DNA of 10,743 nt from positions 1 to 10,743 of the forward strand of contig LLCB01000727.1 of assembly GCA_001414345.1 (NCBI GenBank). Reading direction: 5' to 3'. Below, one piece after another: positions 8,560 through 10,743 of the stretch. Origin of the DNA: Hymenoscyphus infarciens. Lineage: Eukaryota; Ascomycota; Leotiomycetes; Helotiales; Helotiaceae. The position numbers were made by a program, and so were the translations under genes. Under the pieces are notes generated by a model. The model was not told the DNA's origin, made no database searches, and worked only from the letters and a program-made list of their open reading frames with translations. How positions within the stretch are numbered: position 1 is the stretch's first letter; every line of letters starts with the position of its first letter.

Positions 8560-9279
8560 TAAAGGAGCCGTTACTATCGCTACTATTACTATTATTACTA
8601 TATATTAGTCGTTTTCTTAGATTATACGCTTTTCTTTAGTAATAGTAGTATTAACAAGTTTAGTAAAGGAGACTACTTGAATAGAGTTCTTAGCACTTAC
8701 GTTATAGACTATAATAAAGGTTTAGTTTCTTTAGAAATCTGCTATATAATTAGTATATAAAGAGTCAAGGCTATCTATAAATTTTAAGACTATGTCTAGA
8801 TTAGTTCTTTTAGTATCTTTAGAGATTTAAGCTAAGTTAGTATTAAGATTAAGAAAGGCAGTAGTATATTCTCTAATTAATTTATAACTCCTAAGTTTAA
8901 GACACTAGAATTAAAGAGTAAGATCGATAAGTATACCTATACTCTAAGTTTAATATAGTCCTTTTAGCCTATTTATTAGCTTCTTAAGAGTTATATAGTA
9001 CTCGATCTCTATTAGTATAGTAGAGTCTAGACATATATATATAACGGTTATAGCCTATATTATCCTTTACTAGTATTTAGCTATTCTTCTTATAAATTAA
9101 GCTAGGGTCTCGAAGCCTAGTTCGGTCTTAATAGGAGTAATATTAGCGTAGTAGTTATTATAGACACTAACGACGATCTATTCTTCTACCCTACGCTTAA
9201 ACTCTTACTAGTTATTAGACCTAAGTTCTAGAATATATATAGTAATAGAGACGTCTAAGAATCTCTTAGAAGTAGACAT
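8560..9279 (-). other. Copia gag capsid region
   Basis: N-terminal part of the polyprotein, from MSTSKRFLDVSIT at 9279. It contains EFKRRVEE, an ITPIKTELGFETLA segment, LKKLINRLKG and then REYTTAFLNLNTNLA, KDTKRTNLDIVLKFIDSL near 8760-8880. The last part resembles the helical Copia gag (UBN2/Retrotrans_gag) domain in layout and position before the zinc knuckle. Stops are at former Gln and Trp codons. Confidence 0.7.
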
Positions 9280-9900
9280 CTTCTTTTCAGCTTTAGTATA
9301 AGAGTATTAGAGAGGGTGTCTAAACTATTATAAGTTCTCTTAGATCTCTCTTTATAGGTTCTTACTTAAAGACTAAAGAGTTTAAGATCCTAGTTTAGAG
9401 ATAGAAGAGGAGTAATAACTTTAGGGATTTCTTCTTCTATATTACTCTAATTAGAGTCTAAGTAGTTAAGATTAGAGTTATCTAAGTCTTTAAAGATATT
9501 AGAAGGTTACTCTTATAAAGTACGTAGAGTATAAAGATAGTCGGTCTCTATATAGAATAGATAAATAGATATATTATTAATACCTCTAAGAAAGCTTTCT
9601 TAGAAAAAGAGTAGGAGAAAGTTAGTAAATAATTCTTATAGAAAGGTTTAAGAGAGGTATACGATACTAGAGATAAGGTCTTATTTATTATCTTTTAGAA
9701 TAAAGGAGAATATTATCTTATATTAGTAAATTAAAATTAGATTTAGGTAGTCTAGTAAAGAGACTTTTTAGTAATAAAGTAAGAGATTAGTATATTAAGA
9801 AGTAATATTACTAAATTTTTTTAAAAACGTTAGATATAAGGTTTTAAGGTCTAGAGTATACTTAGACGCTTTAACCTTATCTTTATATTTTTATTTTAGT
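9255..9900 (-). pseudogene. Possible upstream ORF in Copia leader, overlapping gag start
   Basis: In the leader, the minus frame with codons starting at positions such as 9278 has fewer stops than the other two: over the last 100 codons I count about 5, against about 9 and about 17. Its product is polar and plausible, with an ETDYLYTLRTL segment, then FKDLDNSNLNYLDSN and NIEEEIPKV, and a basic end KLKRRC. It overlaps the gag ATG and ends at a TAG at 9255-9257, one frame away from gag. Further up it is rich in stops that would revert to Gln. The start is not determined. It may be a short separate ORF, an N-terminal gag extension joined by frameshift, or chance. I do not recognise a family. Confidence 0.35.
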
Positions 9901-10072
9901 AGAATCTTTATACTTAGGACCTATACTATCTTTCTTTAATATAGTATAAAGTTAGAGCTACTTAGAATTGTTTCCTTAGTATCTCTATAATATATATACT
10001 ATAAAGCGTTAATAAGTTCTACTTCTTAGCTTATTAAAAACTTAGCTTATCTTTAGAAGTTAGTATAGAATT
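9901..10072 (-). other. Copia 5' leader, no clear gene
   Basis: AT-rich sequence between the primer-binding site and the possible upstream ORF. It would hold the packaging signal of the genomic RNA, but no structure or motif stands out after RIP. The upstream frame may extend into it. Confidence 0.4.
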
Positions 10073-10086
10073 CTAAGCTTATAACC
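10073..10086 (-). other. Primer-binding site, half-tRNA iMet type
   Basis: Immediately inside the 5' LTR the minus strand reads GGTTATAAGCTTAG. It aligns with GGTTATGGGCCCAG or GGTTATGAGCCCAG-like sites, which are complementary to the anticodon stem-loop of initiator tRNA-Met and are used by Drosophila copia and yeast Ty5 through a cleaved half-tRNA. All differences are G-to-A or C-to-T. There is no spacer between LTR end and site. Confidence 0.75.
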
Positions 10087-10239
10087 TATTAAACGGTATA
10101 GTAAGTAGAACCTATATTATATTACTTAAGAAGTCTCTCTTAGGAGGATGCTCCTCTTCTTATATAGATATATAATCTAGAAGGCTAGAGAGATAACATT
10201 ATAACGTATTATAAGAAGTATATACTATAATATTCAATA
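10087..10239 (-). repeat. Copia 5' LTR
   Basis: 153 bp, partner of 411-563. Both termini carry RIP changes: TG became TA at 10087-10088 and CA became TA at 10238-10239. It is the 5' LTR because the primer-binding site adjoins 10087 and gag lies on that side. It would contain the promoter and transcript start. Confidence 0.94.
10160..10166 (-). promoter_or_regulatory. Candidate TATA box in 5' LTR
   Basis: Minus strand reads CTATATAAG followed by a purine stretch, about 75 bases into the 5' LTR, and the same sequence is kept in the 3' LTR (484-490). Position and sequence suit an LTR promoter, but the region is so rich in TA through RIP that chance matches are likely. Confidence 0.3.
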
Positions 10240-10244
10240 GACTT
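10240..10244. repeat. Target-site duplication GACTT, right copy
   Basis: GACTT follows the LTR end and is continued by ATATAATACTAAG, the normal start of satellite monomer A. It matches 406-410. Confidence 0.92.
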
Positions 10245-10743
10245 ATATAATACTAAGACTTAAGAATAGATATAGTAATAGTATAGTATAATAGACGATT
10301 TAAAGAAGAAACTAAGTTCATACCTACTATATAGCGTTTTTAAGAACTAGGTTCGCTTATTTCTAACTTATTATCTTAAAATCGAAAATATTTATATAAA
10401 AGAATTATATAATACTAGGATATTAGATTAGGTATAGCTATAGTAAAGTATAAGAGACTATATAAAGAAGACACTAGGTTTATAGCTAGTCTATAGTACT
10501 TTTAAGAACTAAGTTTACTTATTTCTAATTTATTATCTTAAAATCTAAAATATTTATATAGTAGACTTATATAATACTAAGACTTAAGATTAGATATAGC
10601 TATAGTATAATATATCGTACTATATAAAGAAGATACTAGGTTTATAGCTAGTCTATAGCACTTTTAATAACTAAGTTTACTTATTTCTAACTTATTATCT
10701 TAAAATCGAAATTATATATATAGTAGACTTATATAATACTAAG
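10240..10743. repeat. 162-bp satellite array, right arm
   Basis: Monomer starts at 10240, 10402, 10564 and 10726, each 162 bp apart. 10240-10401 is type A, 10402-10563 type B, and 10564-10725 type C (an A-like start with a B-like second half). The last 99 bases of the window (10645-10743) are identical to bases 1-99. Skipping the Copia element and one GACTT, the distance between these identical segments is 810 bp, exactly five monomers. The monomer order across the site is C, A, B, A, B, C, A. Confidence 0.93.

Larger units (their letters stand above)
2661..9279 (-). pseudogene. Copia gag-pol polyprotein, RIP-inactivated and interrupted by Tc1
   Basis: Single-frame polyprotein of about 1507 residues once the 2095-bp insert (4364-6456 plus one TA) is skipped. 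The start chosen is the ATG at 9277-9279, which is in frame with gag. The likely end is the TAA at 2661-2663, shortly after the RNase H ADGL motif, though that TAA could itself be a mutated CAA. Domains in order, by residue: gag (1-250), zinc knuckle (254-267), protease (376), integrase (about 530-760), RT (about 1010-1270), RNase H (about 1350-1485). All the landmarks I placed share one frame, so the damage is substitution rather than indel. In-frame stops are almost all TAA/TAG. The protein would make virus-like particles, process itself, reverse transcribe and integrate. This copy can do none of these. Confidence 0.94.
411..10239 (-). mobile_element. RIP-degraded Ty1/Copia LTR retrotransposon, carrying a nested Tc1 element
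   Basis: Complete element on the minus strand, 9829 bp as it stands and 7734 bp without the Tc1 insert and one TA. It has two 153-bp LTRs with TG...CA-type ends, a 5-bp target duplication, a primer-binding site, a polypurine tract, and the domain order gag, protease, integrase, RT, RNase H, which defines Ty1/Copia (integrase before RT). Domains were recognised through numerous TAA/TAG codons. It is larger than the usual 5-6 kb fungal Copia, because of a leader of about 800 bp and about 2.1 kb between the end of pol and the 3' LTR, both holding frames that I cannot assign. The many stops and lost catalytic residues make it non-autonomous. Confidence 0.95.

Noticed and set aside
9280..10072. 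tRNA or other RNA genes in the Copia leader
   Set aside because: No cloverleaf or conserved box was seen on either strand. The only tRNA-related sequence is the primer-binding site.

Overview
The window is a block of mutated transposons inside a tandem repeat, with no host gene. The base pattern points to a filamentous ascomycete (Pezizomycotina). Sequence is AT-rich and crowded with TpA, while CpA and TpG are nearly absent and CpG is kept. This is the footprint of repeat-induced point mutation (RIP), which turns CpA into TpA on either strand. RIP removes start codons (ATG contains TpG) and turns CAA, CAG and TGG into stops, so almost no open frames survive. The genes below were recovered by reading through TAA/TAG codons. 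The species cannot be told.

The layout is three nested layers. (1) A satellite of 162-bp monomers occupies both ends (1-410 and 10240-10743). (2) A Ty1/Copia-type LTR retrotransposon on the minus strand (411-10239) sits in one monomer, with 153-bp LTRs and a GACTT target duplication. Removing it leaves the satellite in exact 162-bp register. (3) A Tc1/mariner-type DD34E transposon (4364-6456) with 90-bp terminal inverted repeats and a TA duplication sits in the Copia polyprotein gene. Removing it plus one TA joins the Copia integrase and reverse transcriptase halves in the same frame.

Read on the minus strand, the Copia element runs as follows: 5' LTR (10239-10087), a primer-binding site matching the anticodon region of initiator tRNA-Met, a leader with a possible extra ORF (about 9900-9255), one gag-protease-integrase-RT-RNase H frame of about 1507 codons (9279-2661), a second unidentified long frame (about 2430-854), a polypurine tract and the 3' LTR (563-411). 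Without the Tc1 insert it is about 7.7 kb. Damage in the two main genes appears to be point mutation only: every motif I placed in each gene lies in one frame.

The points most worth following are the unidentified frames before gag and after pol, two short RIP-poor islands at the Tc1/Copia junctions, and the 162-bp satellite. No element here looks able to move by itself.
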